Below, in pieces: positions 1 to 8,512 of a DNA stretch of 64,000 nucleotides. This stretch comes from Parabacteroides sp. PF5-9 (GTDB lineage: Bacteria; Bacteroidota; Bacteroidia; Bacteroidales; Tannerellaceae), in contig NZ_JARXWG010000006.1 of the NCBI RefSeq assembly GCF_029893105.1, positions 1 through 64,000 on the forward strand, given 5' to 3'. Position numbers and translations under genes: made by a program. The notes beneath the pieces are model-generated. The model ran no database searches, was not told the origin of the DNA, and worked only from the letters and a program-made list of their open reading frames with translations. The first letter of the stretch is position 1. The number at the start of each line of letters is the position of its first letter.

Positions 1-88
1 GACAATTGTCAAACGATCGTTACACAATTGTCGAATGATCGTTTGATAATTATAAAAAAATCGTTTGACAACTATCAAACGATTTTTT
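1..88. repeat. 22-bp tandem palindrome array, family A, copy 1 (four units)
   Basis: Four consecutive 22-bp units start at 1, 23, 45 and 67. Each is centred on an AATT-type core (GACAATTGTC, CACAATTGTC, GATAATTATA, GACAACTATC) followed by an AACGATCGTT-like block. Read across unit borders, each site is a version of the 20-bp palindrome CGTTTGACAATTGTCAAACG. The array lies 54 bp beyond the stop codon of the META lipoprotein operon and touches the window edge, so more units may lie to the left. The same four-unit array occurs at 35476-35563. Function is unknown; the regular two-turn spacing suggests protein binding. Confidence 0.85.
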
Positions 89-141
89 GTTTATGGTATT
101 TAAGCCCGTGTTATTGGAACAGTCTCTTTATAGTTGAATTG

Positions 142-585
142 TTATTGCTTCTCTATCACCATCAGAGGCTTATTGTCTGTTCCGAAAAAGACGATGGAAT
201 GAATAGGCTTGGCTTCGTCGGTCTTTTGAAAGCGTACCACTTTGGCTAATGTTCCGAGAAATTCATTTTCACTTTTCATATTGGGGCAAGCCATACGTGT
301 TGTAGCAACCTGCGAAAATTTAATAATGTTGGGCATCGCTTCATTGTATTCGATGCTTCCGGTCATTCGGTTACACCCGGCATTTCCGGAAAGATGGCGA
401 CGGAGAATGTCAAACTGCAAAACCTGTCGGCTTTGTTCCGGATCCAGTTTTTGCTCATTCAGTTCTGTCACTTTCCAATTCCCATCCAGATCAGCGATTG
501 TTGCAATCATCTCCTTTTTAGATTTACAACCGGACAGAAGTCCAGCTATCAGAACGATTAAACAGATATACCCAAACGATCTCAT
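142..585 (-). CDS. META-domain lipoprotein (HslJ-like)
   Basis: A 147-residue lipoprotein. Residues 1-20 are a signal peptide ending in the lipobox LLSGC, so the mature protein is probably lipid-anchored in the envelope. The rest is one META/HslJ domain: LDGNWKVTELN opens it, SGNAGCNRMTGSI is the conserved central motif, and TTRMACP follows. HslJ-type domains are linked to heat-shock and antibiotic stress phenotypes in other bacteria, but no biochemical activity is established. The gene is second in a two-gene minus-strand operon, 3 bp downstream of a second META lipoprotein, which suggests tandem duplication. The family call is firm; the role is not known. Confidence 0.88.
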   Translation of the reverse strand: MRSFGYICLIVLIAGLLSGCKSKKEMIATIADLDGNWKVTELNEQKLDPEQSRQVLQFDILRRHLSGNAGCNRMTGSIEYNEAMPNIIKFSQVATTRMACPNMKSENEFLGTLAKVVRFQKTDEAKPIHSIVFFGTDNKPLMVIEKQ

Positions 586-588
586 GCT

Positions 589-1017
589 TTAATTTTTAGA
601 TAATACAATTAATGTGTTTCCGCCTTTATCAACCAGCAATATTTCGGAGTCCGTATTACCGGCTTTCACGCTAGCAATCTCTTCCAGTGTTTTCATAACC
701 ACACTTTCAAGTGTCATATCCGGACAAGCCATCATGGTTGATATTGGTGCCTGAAAACTTACTTTAGAAACATCTTTATTGTCTAATTTGATGGCCGAAT
801 TAAAGATATTACATCCGGCGTTTCCGTGCAATCTGTTTTCCGTCATATTGAACTCCATAAACGGTGTTTTTTCTTTGGCGGTTACCTTATTGCCTTTTAC
901 TTCTACGATATTCCACTTTCCGTCCAGTTGTTTAGCATCAATTTTGGCATTTGAACAAGAAATCATCCCGATTAGTGCAGGGATACATAATACATACATT
1001 AATACTTTTTTCATCAT
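589..1017 (-). CDS. META-domain lipoprotein (HslJ-like), first gene of the pair
   Basis: A 142-residue lipoprotein with signal peptide and lipobox GMISC, then a single META domain: LDGKWNIVEVKG at the start, LHGNAGCNIFNS in the middle and STMMACPDM near the end. It shares this layout with the downstream gene at 142-585 and is clearly its paralogue, though most other positions differ. It starts with two Met codons, and the second is equally possible as the start. The upstream gap to the divergent M23 gene carries a minus-strand TAnnTTTG match at 1247-1254, which would give a leader of about 220 nt. Probably an envelope stress lipoprotein; function not established. Confidence 0.88.
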   Translation of the reverse strand: MMKKVLMYVLCIPALIGMISCSNAKIDAKQLDGKWNIVEVKGNKVTAKEKTPFMEFNMTENRLHGNAGCNIFNSAIKLDNKDVSKVSFQAPISTMMACPDMTLESVVMKTLEEIASVKAGNTDSEILLVDKGGNTLIVLSKN

Positions 1018-1371
1018 TTGTACTTTTTAATTAAGTGTTATTTTAATAGACGCATTTTAGCGTTCAATTGTTTTTGAAAGCGGTCTGTTTTAGTGAATAT
1101 TAACAGAAGGTGCGATTAATCTTCGTTTTTTCCATTGCTGAGAGCACCAGCGAATAGCCAAGATAGTTCCGTGTTTAATCCATGTGGAGGAGTGAAAAAC
1201 TTATAAAAATCCATCTTTTGCCTTTCTATTCATTCAAAACGAGGTGCAAAAATACAGTTTTAATTGGCAAAGGCAATTATCGGGTATCAATTAATTTTGT
1301 ATGTTTGTATCCTGTTGAAATCAGGGATGTAATCTGTTTGACATATTCCCGTAAATAATGTGGATTTGATA
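1018..1371. other. divergent intergenic region between META pair and M23 peptidase
   Basis: This 354-bp gap holds no credible gene. It contains opposed promoter candidates: CAAAAATA at 1247-1254 (TATTTTTG on the minus strand) for the META operon and TATGTTTG at 1300-1307 for the M23 gene. Between 1018 and 1240 I see no stable hairpin or repeat that I can name; it may be a long leader for the META operon. Confidence 0.5.
1300..1307 (+). promoter_or_regulatory. -7 box of the M23 peptidase gene
   Basis: TATGTTTG matches the Bacteroidota -7 consensus TAnnTTTG exactly. It lies 64 bp upstream of the chosen ATG at 1372. I do not see a clear TTTG -33 box at the usual distance, so this rests on the -7 match alone. 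Confidence 0.5.
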
Positions 1372-2679
1372 ATGACTAAGAGTGTACCACTTTCCATTCT
1401 ATTGTTTTTTGTGTTTCTTACTTTTTCCTGTAAGTTTAATAAGCAGCATGCGGACGATGAAGATCTGTCTTCCCAATGGACAGATAATATTCAAAACCAT
1501 TATCAATATGGAATACCGATCGATTCGTTGGAGGTCACGGAGTATTTGATTAAAAGTGGAGAAAATCTGTCGATCATCTTTTCGCGTCTGGGTTTCTCTC
1601 CGCAAATGGCAGACAGTATAAGCCGGATGGCAAAAGATGTGTTGGAACCTACTAAATTGCGTGCAGGCATGTCGTATACCACATTTACGACGATGGATAG
1701 TGTACAGGCAATTCGTTATATGGCTTTTGCCAAATCACGCACAGACTATGCAATTATCGATCTGGCTGGAGCGCATGTGACCGCTTATGAATTTAATAAA
1801 GAAATCACATTGAAAAGATTGTATACCGAAGGTACTATAAACTCCTCGTTATGGAATGTGATGAAAGCAGCGGGAGTTGATCCGATGTTAGCGCTAAAAC
1901 TCTCCGATGTATATGCCTGGCAAATCGATTTTTTTGATGTGAAAGAAGGGGATGCTTTTCGTATAGCTTACGATGTGGCTTATATCGATGATACGGTGGC
2001 GTTGAATATTGCATCGATCGAAGGGGCGGTTTTTACGCATAAGAAAAAAGATTTTTATGCGTTTCCTTTTACGCAAGATAGCGTGTTCGAATATTTTGAT
2101 GAAGAAGGAAATAGTTTACGGAAAGCTTTTCTGAAAGCGCCGTTGGATTTTTTTCGTATCACTTCCCGGTTTAGCAACTCTCGTTTTCATCCGGTGTTGA
2201 AACGGTATCGGGCGCATCATGGAGTTGATTATGCGGCTCCGACAGGTACCCCCGTGAAAAGTATCGGGGCTGGAACTGTGGTAGCAAAAGGGTTTCAGGC
2301 CGGTGGTGGCGGGAATTTTCTGAAAGTAAAACACAACTCTGTTTATACCACGACTTATATGCATTTGCATGGATTTGCCAAAGGAATTCAGGTCGGTAGC
2401 CATGTGCAACAAGGAGAGGTGATAGGTTATGTGGGCTCTACGGGATTATCTACCGGGCCGCACTTGGATTTCCGGGTGCATAAAAACGGTCAGCCGATCA
2501 ACCCGTTGAATATGGAGGCTCCGCCGTCATTACCGGTTAAGCCGGAACTAAAAGATAGTTTTATGCTTGTCAAACAGCAAGTGCTGGCTGAGTTAGACAG
2601 TTTACATCTTATAATGGTCAAAGAAAAACAACTTTCTGCGGAGTTCAGTGAGACAGATTCGATACAAACACCTTCATAA
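1372..2679 (+). CDS. M23-family metallopeptidase lipoprotein (LytM domain)
   Basis: A 435-residue envelope protein. The signal peptide ends in FLTFSC (lipobox). The middle, from about residue 45, resembles the LysM-like/OapA N-terminal region of Gram-negative M23 peptidases (SGENLSIIFSRLG). The LytM domain lies at about 265-385, with the zinc motif HHGVDYA (H282, D286) and YMHLHG. The second zinc motif reads GPHLDFRVH, so Asp366 stands where most relatives have the zinc-binding His of HxH; catalysis may be altered or lost. Likely role: peptidoglycan cross-link cleavage or activation of an amidase. I chose ATG 1372 over the upstream GTG 1360 because the hydrophobic signal follows it directly. 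YccF follows 10 bp downstream, so the two are probably co-transcribed. Confidence 0.88.
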   Translation: MTKSVPLSILLFFVFLTFSCKFNKQHADDEDLSSQWTDNIQNHYQYGIPIDSLEVTEYLIKSGENLSIIFSRLGFSPQMADSISRMAKDVLEPTKLRAGMSYTTFTTMDSVQAIRYMAFAKSRTDYAIIDLAGAHVTAYEFNKEITLKRLYTEGTINSSLWNVMKAAGVDPMLALKLSDVYAWQIDFFDVKEGDAFRIAYDVAYIDDTVALNIASIEGAVFTHKKKDFYAFPFTQDSVFEYFDEEGNSLRKAFLKAPLDFFRITSRFSNSRFHPVLKRYRAHHGVDYAAPTGTPVKSIGAGTVVAKGFQAGGGGNFLKVKHNSVYTTTYMHLHGFAKGIQVGSHVQQGEVIGYVGSTGLSTGPHLDFRVHKNGQPINPLNMEAPPSLPVKPELKDSFMLVKQQVLAELDSLHLIMVKEKQLSAEFSETDSIQTPS

Positions 2680-2689
2680 ATATAATACA

Positions 2690-3058
2690 ATGAAATTATT
2701 AGGTAACATTCTTTGGTTGTTGTTAGGTGGGATTATTACCGCAATCGAGTACCTTATTTCCAGTTTAGTGATGATGATCACGATTATCGGAATTCCTTTT
2801 GGACTGCAAACGTTGAAAATGGCTCGGGTGGCTTTGTGGCCTTTCGGAACAAAAATAGCCGATCGTGGGAATTCGGGCGGTTGTTTAAATGTATTGATGA
2901 ATATTGTCTGGATATTCGTCGGAGGAATATGGATTTGCCTGACACATCTGGTGTTTGGCCTTTTGTTGTGTATTACTATTATCGGTATACCTTTTGCACG
3001 TCAGCATTTTAAACTGGCCGCGTTGGCTTTGACTCCTTTTGGAAAGAGTATTGATTAA
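2690..3058 (+). CDS. YccF domain membrane protein
   Basis: A 122-residue inner-membrane protein with two tandem YccF repeats, each a hydrophobic stretch followed by ITIIGIPFG / ITIIGIPFARQ and a WPFG/TPFG ending (ALWPFGTKI, ALTPFGKSI). The family is found in many bacteria and its function is not established. The ATG at 2690 gives the normal YccF start MKLLGNILW; the reading frame is open further upstream but would overlap the M23 gene. It lies 10 bp after that gene and ends 7 bp before the convergent CCA-adding enzyme gene. Confidence 0.9.
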   Translation: MKLLGNILWLLLGGIITAIEYLISSLVMMITIIGIPFGLQTLKMARVALWPFGTKIADRGNSGGCLNVLMNIVWIFVGGIWICLTHLVFGLLLCITIIGIPFARQHFKLAALALTPFGKSID

Positions 3059-3065
3059 GAACTTC

Positions 3066-4505
3066 CTATTTATCCTGCTGGATTGCTTGGAGTCCCATCT
3101 TTTTGGCTTTTTCAAACATGAACTGACGCGCCGCTTCGTATTCATTCGGAATTTCACCGTCAAGAATCGCATTTTTGATGGCTTCTTTGAGTGTTCCTAC
3201 CTGTTGAGATGGGGGCAGACCAAATATTTTCATAATCTCTTCGCCGGAGATAGGAGGTTGGAAATTACGAACACGGTCTTTTTCTTCAATCTCAACCAAT
3301 TTTTTCCGAACCAGCCGGAAATTATTCAGAAAACGACGTACTTTTTCCGGATTTTTACTTGTAATATCTGCTTCACAAAGTAACATCAAGTCCTCAATGT
3401 CGTTTCCGGCATCAAATAATAAACGCCGAATCGCTGAATCTGTCACTTCATCATCAGCCAGTGCAATTGGCCGCATATGAAGACCAACCATCTTCTGTAC
3501 ATATTTCATCTTGTCATTCAGTGGAAGTTTCATGCGGCTGAATATTTTAGGAACCATTCGTTCGCCGATGAAATTATGGTTATGAAACGTCCACCCCAAA
3601 CGATTGTCCCACCGTTTGGTGGCAGGTTTGGCTATATCATGCAACAACGCGCTCCAGCGAAGCCATAAATTGTCTGTATGTTTACTTAGCCGGTCGAGAA
3701 CCATCAACGTATGTGCAAAATTATCTTTATGACCTATCCCTTCTTTGGTCTCCACGCCTTTCAAAGCTGATAGTTCGGGAAAGATTAACTCCAATAACCC
3801 CGAACGGTTCAATAACTCAAATCCAATAGATGGTTTGGGTGAACGTATTATCTTATTCAATTCATCGATAATCCGTTCTTTAGAGATAATCGCAATCCGT
3901 TCTTTATTCCGGATAATGGCATCAAAAGTATCCGGATCAATAAAAAAACCTAATTGTGTGGCAAAGCGAATCGCACGCATCATACGCAATGGATCATCGC
4001 TAAAGGTAATATCCGGATCAAGAGGAGTTCGGATGATCAAGTTCTCAAGATCATCCAATCCATCGAACGGATCTACCAATTCGCCATACCGTTCAGTATT
4101 GAGACTTAAGGCCAGGGCATTAATGGTGAAGTCACGTCGGTTCTGATCATCTTCCAATGTACCGTCTTCCACAATCGGTTTGCGGCTATCCCGTTGATAT
4201 GATTCTTTTCGTGCGCCGACAAATTCAATTTCCAGATCACCACTTTTAACTTGTGCCGTGCCGAAATTTTTAAAAACAGACAGATGACTCTTTTTTCCTA
4301 AACGATTGGCTACAGCTTTTGCCAATGTGATACCACTTCCAACGACCACAATGTCTATATCTTTGGACGGACGGTTTAGGAAAATATCGCGTACATACCC
4401 GCCGATAACATATACTTCAAGTTGTAACTCGTCGGCTATTTCGGATACAATACGAAAAGGGCGAGATGATATTTTGTGTAAGATTTCTTCGTGATCGATA
4501 TACAT
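3066..4505 (-). CDS. cca: CCA tRNA nucleotidyltransferase (class II, HD-domain type)
   Basis: A 479-residue cytoplasmic enzyme that adds or repairs the 3'-CCA end of tRNAs. The N-terminal nucleotidyltransferase domain has the signature GGYVRD (35-40) and the metal-binding [10 protein letters not shown] (Asp49/Asp51 region), followed by [11 protein letters not shown] and the neck motif [18 protein letters not shown] central HD domain carries HTLMVLDRL and [13 protein letters not shown], so this is the longer class II enzyme with a possible phosphohydrolase activity. Length and motifs are complete. It is convergent with YccF, and a gap of 129 bp separates its start from the divergent lipoprotein gene. 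Which bases it adds (whole CCA or part) cannot be told from motifs alone, but no second copy lies in the window. Confidence 0.95.
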   Translation of the reverse strand: MYIDHEEILHKISSRPFRIVSEIADELQLEVYVIGGYVRDIFLNRPSKDIDIVVVGSGITLAKAVANRLGKKSHLSVFKNFGTAQVKSGDLEIEFVGARKESYQRDSRKPIVEDGTLEDDQNRRDFTINALALSLNTERYGELVDPFDGLDDLENLIIRTPLDPDITFSDDPLRMMRAIRFATQLGFFIDPDTFDAIIRNKERIAIISKERIIDELNKIIRSPKPSIGFELLNRSGLLELIFPELSALKGVETKEGIGHKDNFAHTLMVLDRLSKHTDNLWLRWSALLHDIAKPATKRWDNRLGWTFHNHNFIGERMVPKIFSRMKLPLNDKMKYVQKMVGLHMRPIALADDEVTDSAIRRLLFDAGNDIEDLMLLCEADITSKNPEKVRRFLNNFRLVRKKLVEIEEKDRVRNFQPPISGEEIMKIFGLPPSQQVGTLKEAIKNAILDGEIPNEYEAARQFMFEKAKKMGLQAIQQDK

Positions 4506-4602
4506 AATTTATACTTTTGCCAAGGTTTGTTTTCTAAAGAATTCATCTATACATCAGTTAGAATCAAGTCCTAAAGCACTGCAAAGATAATTAAATTCTT
4601 CC

Positions 4603-4610
4603 TATCTTTG
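4603..4610 (+). promoter_or_regulatory. -7 box of the coiled-coil lipoprotein gene
   Basis: TATCTTTG is an exact TAnnTTTG match, 24 bp upstream of ATG 4635. It overlaps an in-frame TTG at 4608 and therefore rules that codon out as the start. Confidence 0.65.
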
Positions 4611-4634
4611 CCTCAAACGATTAAGAGTAGGTTT

Positions 4635-5465
4635 ATGAGACATTTAATTCTATATATAGTATTAGCAGCAACTCTGTTTACTGCCTGTGATCAAAATGAA
4701 AAAAAAGCGCAGACCCGGCTTGATAATGCTCGCCGGATGTATGAGCAGAATGAATTTATTGGTGCCAAGAATGAAATCGATAGTATTCGTGTATTATATC
4801 CCAAAGCATTTAAAGTGCTTAAAGAAGGATTAACCTTAATGCGACAGGTTGAAATAAAGGAGGCTGAACGTAATATCGCTTTTTGTGATAGTCTATTGCC
4901 GATCAAACAAGAGGAATTTCAAAAACTAAAAGAAGCGTTTACCCTTGAAAAGGATTCGATCTATGAGGAGATTGGGAATTATATCTGGAAACAACAGACC
5001 GTAGAAAGAAACGTCGAACGTTGTTATATCCGTTGCGGAGTAAATGAGAAAGGAGAGATGTATCTGGCAAGTGTCTATTTTGGTCCCAAAGCGATTAATC
5101 ACACAGGTATTAAAGTGAGTATTCCTGACGGTGAATACGCCGAAACTGTTTCTATCCCGTATGACGGAGGGGTTAATTACCGGTTTGAGGATTTAGGTAA
5201 TACGACAGAAGTTGTCACATACAAAGGCGAAAATGGCGTTGATGCGATCAAGTTTATTTATGCGCATACAAAAGAACGCATCAAAGTGGATTACACAGGA
5301 GGAAAACCTTATATCATCTATATTGCGGAAGGAGATAAAAAAGCCATAGCGGCAACATTCGAACTGGCCAGTGTGCTTAGTGATATTGAGAATATGACTG
5401 TTCAGAAAGATAAATCCGAACGAAGGATCATCTATTTACGGGAAAGGCTTCAAACTGAGCAATAA
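4635..5465 (+). CDS. coiled-coil lipoprotein of unknown function
   Basis: A 276-residue protein that I do not recognise at family level beyond its build. Signal peptide and lipobox LFTAC come first, then a charged helical stretch (about 20-120) rich in Glu/Lys/Arg and likely to form a coiled coil or TPR-like helix pair, then a beta-rich part (about 125-250) and a final charged helix. This suggests an envelope lipoprotein of structural or assembly type. The start follows from the promoter: the -7 box at 4603-4610 overlaps the upstream TTG, so the ATG at 4635 is used, leaving a leader of about 20 nt. A new promoter precedes the downstream aminotransferase gene, so the two are probably independent. 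Confidence 0.75.
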   Translation: MRHLILYIVLAATLFTACDQNEKKAQTRLDNARRMYEQNEFIGAKNEIDSIRVLYPKAFKVLKEGLTLMRQVEIKEAERNIAFCDSLLPIKQEEFQKLKEAFTLEKDSIYEEIGNYIWKQQTVERNVERCYIRCGVNEKGEMYLASVYFGPKAINHTGIKVSIPDGEYAETVSIPYDGGVNYRFEDLGNTTEVVTYKGENGVDAIKFIYAHTKERIKVDYTGGKPYIIYIAEGDKKAIAATFELASVLSDIENMTVQKDKSERRIIYLRERLQTEQ

Positions 5466-5475
5466 ATATTATTTG

Positions 5476-5483
5476 TATCTTTG
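5476..5483 (+). promoter_or_regulatory. -7 box of the malY-like gene
   Basis: TATCTTTG, an exact TAnnTTTG match, 43 bp before the ATG at 5527. No convincing -33 TTTG is visible because the upstream sequence is the end of the previous gene. Confidence 0.6.
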
Positions 5484-5526
5484 GCGCTTGTCATTAACAG
5501 TGTGATACTGTATAAACTCTACAGAT

Positions 5527-6702
5527 ATGAAACAATACAATTTCGACGAAATGATTGATCGGCATGGTACGAATGCCATAAAGGTCGATATGCTGAAAGA
5601 ATTATTCGGAAAAGAAGACCTGATCCCATTATGGGTAGCAGATATGGATTTTCGTACACCGGATTTTATTATCAACGCCATTCAAGAGCGGTGTAAACAC
5701 GAAATATTCGGATATACATCAGCGCCGGATAACTATTTTGAAAGTATCATTAATTGGGTCGATTACAAATATCATTGGAAGGTCGAACAAGAGTGGATCA
5801 ACTATATTCCCGGTATTGTTAAAGGAATTGGTATGGCGCTCGATTGTTTTACGCAACCGGGAGATAAAGTCATAATCCAGCCACCGGTATATCACCCTTT
5901 CCGCCTTATTCCTGAAGGAATGAAAAGAGAGGTGGTCTATAATCCGCTCAGACTGACAGCGGAGGGGTATGAAATGGATTTTGAACAGTTGGAATCGATC
6001 ATAGACAAAGAATGTAAAGTGTTCATTCTTTGTAATCCTCATAATCCAGGAGGAATAGTCTGGTCGAAAGAGACCTTGGTCCGGTTGGCAGAAATCTGTG
6101 CCAAAAACCATATACTTGTGATTTCGGACGAAATCCATTCAGAAATGGCTTATCCGCAACACAAGCATCATCCTTTTGCCACTGTATCTGAAACAGCATC
6201 GTCTTGTGCGCTTACTTTTATGGCACCCAGTAAAACATTCAATATTGCGGGGATCGTTACCTCTTATTCCATTATTCCGGATCGGGAGATACGCGAACAG
6301 TTTTATACTTATCTTGAAGCGCGGGGGATGGGTGAAGGAACTATTTTTGCCTACACGGCTACAACGGCAGCCTACACCTATGGTGCAGAATGGTTGCAGC
6401 AAATGCGGATGTATATTATGGAAAATGTACGATATGTCGAAAAGTTTATACAGACCAATATCCCCCAAATTAAAGTATATCTTCCACAAGCCTCTTTCCT
6501 GATCTGGCTGGATTGTCGCGAGTTACAACTCTCTCAGGAGGCACTCGTTCGTTTTTTTGTAGATAAAGCAGGATTGGCATTGAATGACGGGAGTATGTTC
6601 GGGTCGGGAGGAGAAGGATATATGCGTTTGAATATCGGTTGCCCTCGTGCTGTATTGGAGCAAGCGATGAACGCATTGCAAAAAGCAATGAAAAAGAAAT
6701 AA
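5527..6702 (+). CDS. PLP-dependent aminotransferase, MalY/PatB (cystathionine beta-lyase-like) family
   Basis: A 391-residue fold-type I PLP enzyme of the cytoplasm. Family marks: NAIKVDMLKE then LIPLWVADMDF near the N-terminus (the MalY/PatB signature), CNPHNPGG at about 170, SDEIHSEMAYP at about 200 and the PLP lysine K236 in APSKTFNIAG. The C-terminal domain ends in GYMRLNIGCPRAVLEQA. MalY/PatB enzymes cleave C-S bonds in cystathionine or cysteine conjugates and can act in methionine synthesis. The metH gene elsewhere in the window fits such a role but does not prove it. The gene has its own promoter and is followed by a separately promoted FKBP gene. Substrate is not certain. Confidence 0.9.
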   Translation: MKQYNFDEMIDRHGTNAIKVDMLKELFGKEDLIPLWVADMDFRTPDFIINAIQERCKHEIFGYTSAPDNYFESIINWVDYKYHWKVEQEWINYIPGIVKGIGMALDCFTQPGDKVIIQPPVYHPFRLIPEGMKREVVYNPLRLTAEGYEMDFEQLESIIDKECKVFILCNPHNPGGIVWSKETLVRLAEICAKNHILVISDEIHSEMAYPQHKHHPFATVSETASSCALTFMAPSKTFNIAGIVTSYSIIPDREIREQFYTYLEARGMGEGTIFAYTATTAAYTYGAEWLQQMRMYIMENVRYVEKFIQTNIPQIKVYLPQASFLIWLDCRELQLSQEALVRFFVDKAGLALNDGSMFGSGGEGYMRLNIGCPRAVLEQAMNALQKAMKKK

Positions 6703-6708
6703 TTATCT

Positions 6709-6716
6709 TATCTTTG
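6709..6716 (+). promoter_or_regulatory. -7 box of the slyD-like gene
   Basis: TATCTTTG, exact TAnnTTTG, 37 bp upstream of the ATG at 6754. Confidence 0.65.
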
Positions 6717-6753
6717 TTGTTCGTAGATTATTTACATCAAAACAATAATAAAA

Positions 6754-7326
6754 ATGAAAATTTCAGCAAACAAGTATGTTGCAGTGACTTATGATCTCCA
6801 TGTGGGTGAAGGGGAAGAACGCGAATTAATGGAAAGAGCTACTCCCGAAAACCCTTTAAAGTTTGTATTCGGTCTTGGGATGATGATCCCGGCTTTTGAA
6901 GAGGCCTTGAAAGGGATGGAAGAAGGAGGAGATTTCGACTTCACGATAGATCCAACCAATGCTTATGGCGAATATAATGAGGAGTATGTCACTGAACTGC
7001 CTAAAAATATATTTGAAGTCGACGGTAAGTTCGACAGCGAAATGATTCAGGAAGGGAATACTGTTCCGATGATGGATTCCGACGGCAACAGACTGAACGG
7101 TTCGATATTGGAGGTTAAAGAAGATGTTATTGTGATGGACTTCAACCATCCTTTGGCTGGAGAGACGCTTCATTTTAACGGTAAAGTCATCGATGTGCAT
7201 GAGCCTACGGAAGAAGAGATTGCAGCACTAACTGCACCTGCCGGTTGTGGTTGTGGTGATTGCGAAGGCGATTGTGGTGATGGTCATGCGGAAAATGGAG
7301 GATGTGGTTGTTCGGGATGCCACTGA
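6754..7326 (+). CDS. slyD: FKBP-type peptidyl-prolyl cis-trans isomerase, SlyD-like
   Basis: A 190-residue cytoplasmic folding helper. The N-terminal FKBP domain (VTYDLHVGEGEE, FVFGLGMMIPAFEEALKGM) is interrupted by the insert-in-flap chaperone domain (FDFTIDPTNAYGEYNEEYV to SILEVKEDVIVMDFNHPLAG), as in SlyD. The last 30 residues form a Cys/His-rich tail, CGCGDCEGDCGDGH and CGCSGCH, matching the nickel-binding tail of SlyD. Expected roles are prolyl isomerisation, chaperone activity and nickel storage or delivery. No hydrogenase or urease genes are nearby. The gene has its own promoter at 6709-6716 and its own terminator at 7371-7399. Confidence 0.9.
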   Translation: MKISANKYVAVTYDLHVGEGEERELMERATPENPLKFVFGLGMMIPAFEEALKGMEEGGDFDFTIDPTNAYGEYNEEYVTELPKNIFEVDGKFDSEMIQEGNTVPMMDSDGNRLNGSILEVKEDVIVMDFNHPLAGETLHFNGKVIDVHEPTEEEIAALTAPAGCGCGDCEGDCGDGHAENGGCGCSGCH

Positions 7327-7365
7327 TCAATTGACAATTGATAATGGATAATTGACAATTCAATA
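7327..7365. repeat. short direct repeat with AATTGACAATT core
   Basis: Just after the slyD-like stop codon the 11-mer AATTGACAATT occurs twice in direct orientation within about 35 bp. It shares the GACAATT core with the family A arrays but not the 22-bp layout. Confidence 0.4.
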
Positions 7366-7370
7366 GAGTT

Positions 7371-7399
7371 AAAAAGGCTGGTGGATCCGGCCTTTTTTA
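7371..7399 (+). terminator. rho-independent terminator after slyD-like gene
   Basis: AAAAAGGC and GCCTTTTT pair around an 11-nt loop and run into a T tract. The stop codon lies 45 bp upstream and a new promoter follows at 7406. Confidence 0.8.
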
Positions 7400-7405
7400 T
7401 TCGTT

Positions 7406-7413
7406 TATGTTTG
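7406..7413 (+). promoter_or_regulatory. -7 box of aroC
   Basis: TATGTTTG, exact TAnnTTTG, 24 bp before ATG 7437. AAGGAG sits directly against the ATG, too close to act as a normal ribosome-binding site. Confidence 0.5.
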
Positions 7414-7436
7414 TTCTTTTGTAATGCTATAAGGAG

Positions 7437-8507
7437 ATGAATACTTTTGGACGAATTTTTAGGTTGACATCGTTTGGAGAATCACACGGGCCGGGTGTTG
7501 GCGGAGTGATAGATGGTTGTCCTCCGGGAATAACGTTGGATATGGATTTTATTCAGCAGGAACTTGATCGCCGGAAACCGGGACAATCCCAGATGACTAC
7601 GCCCCGTAAAGAGGCTGATGAGGTGCAGTTTCTATCAGGAATCTATGAAGGAAAGACAACTGGCACTCCAATCGGTTTTGTGGTATGGAATAAAAACCAA
7701 CATTCTTCCGATTATGAAGAGATGAAACGGGTATACCGCCCGTCTCATGCCGATTATACCTATCAACAGAAATATGGATTACGTGATCCGAATGGTGGTG
7801 GGCGTTCGTCCGCCCGTGAAACCATTGCACGATGTGTCGCTGGGGCAGTTGCAAAGATCTGTTTACGTGCTTACGGGATTCAAATCTATGCCTATACGTC
7901 ACAGATTGGATCGATTAAACTGGAAGGAAACTATAAAGACTACGACTTGAGTTTGATCGAAACAAATCCTATCCGTACCCCTGATCCGCAGAAAGCCGAA
8001 GAGATGGCAGCGTTAATTGCTGAGGTCCGATCAAAAGGAGATACGATTGGAGGTGTTGTCTCCTGTGTAGCGATGGGAGTCCCAGTGGGCTTAGGTGAAC
8101 CTGTTTTTGGAAAATTGCATGCAGCCCTTGGACATGCTATGTTGACGATCAATGCTGCTAAAGGGTTTGAATATGGTGACGGATTTGATGCCGGACTGTA
8201 TCGCGGTTCAGAACATAACGACCGCTTTTTCAACGACAAGGGTACGATCAGTACACGTACCAATTATTCCGGAGGAATCCAGGGAGGTATTTCAAACGGG
8301 CAGGATATTTATTTCCGGGTGGCATTCAAATCAGTCGCAACCATTCTGATGGAACAGGAAACGGTCGATATGGATGGTAAAGAGACTGTATTTAAAGCAC
8401 GCGGACGTCATGACTCCTGTGTATTGCCACGTGCGGTCCCTGTCGTGGAAGCGATGACGGCGATGACTCTATTGGATTATTTGCTATTTCAGAAGACAAG
8501 AAGCTGA
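7437..8507 (+). CDS. aroC: chorismate synthase
   Basis: A 356-residue cytoplasmic enzyme converting 5-enolpyruvylshikimate 3-phosphate to chorismate, the last shared step of aromatic amino acid synthesis; it needs reduced FMN. Signature motifs are complete: [18 protein letters not shown] near the N-terminus, [34 protein letters not shown] and [19 protein letters not shown] at the C-terminus. Length is normal for the monofunctional bacterial type; there is no flavin reductase fusion. No other aro genes are adjacent, so the pathway is dispersed. The stop lies 5 bp from the convergent helicase stop. Confidence 0.97.
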   Translation: MNTFGRIFRLTSFGESHGPGVGGVIDGCPPGITLDMDFIQQELDRRKPGQSQMTTPRKEADEVQFLSGIYEGKTTGTPIGFVVWNKNQHSSDYEEMKRVYRPSHADYTYQQKYGLRDPNGGGRSSARETIARCVAGAVAKICLRAYGIQIYAYTSQIGSIKLEGNYKDYDLSLIETNPIRTPDPQKAEEMAALIAEVRSKGDTIGGVVSCVAMGVPVGLGEPVFGKLHAALGHAMLTINAAKGFEYGDGFDAGLYRGSEHNDRFFNDKGTISTRTNYSGGIQGGISNGQDIYFRVAFKSVATILMEQETVDMDGKETVFKARGRHDSCVLPRAVPVVEAMTAMTLLDYLLFQKTRS

Positions 8508-8512
8508 TTTGA

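Noticed and set aside
1-88. CRISPR array
   Set aside because: Units are contiguous 22-mers with no unique spacers, and no cas genes are in the window.
28-249. 73-residue open frame at the left edge on the plus strand
   Set aside because: It runs through the palindrome array and antisense to the META lipoprotein gene, and shows no coding features.
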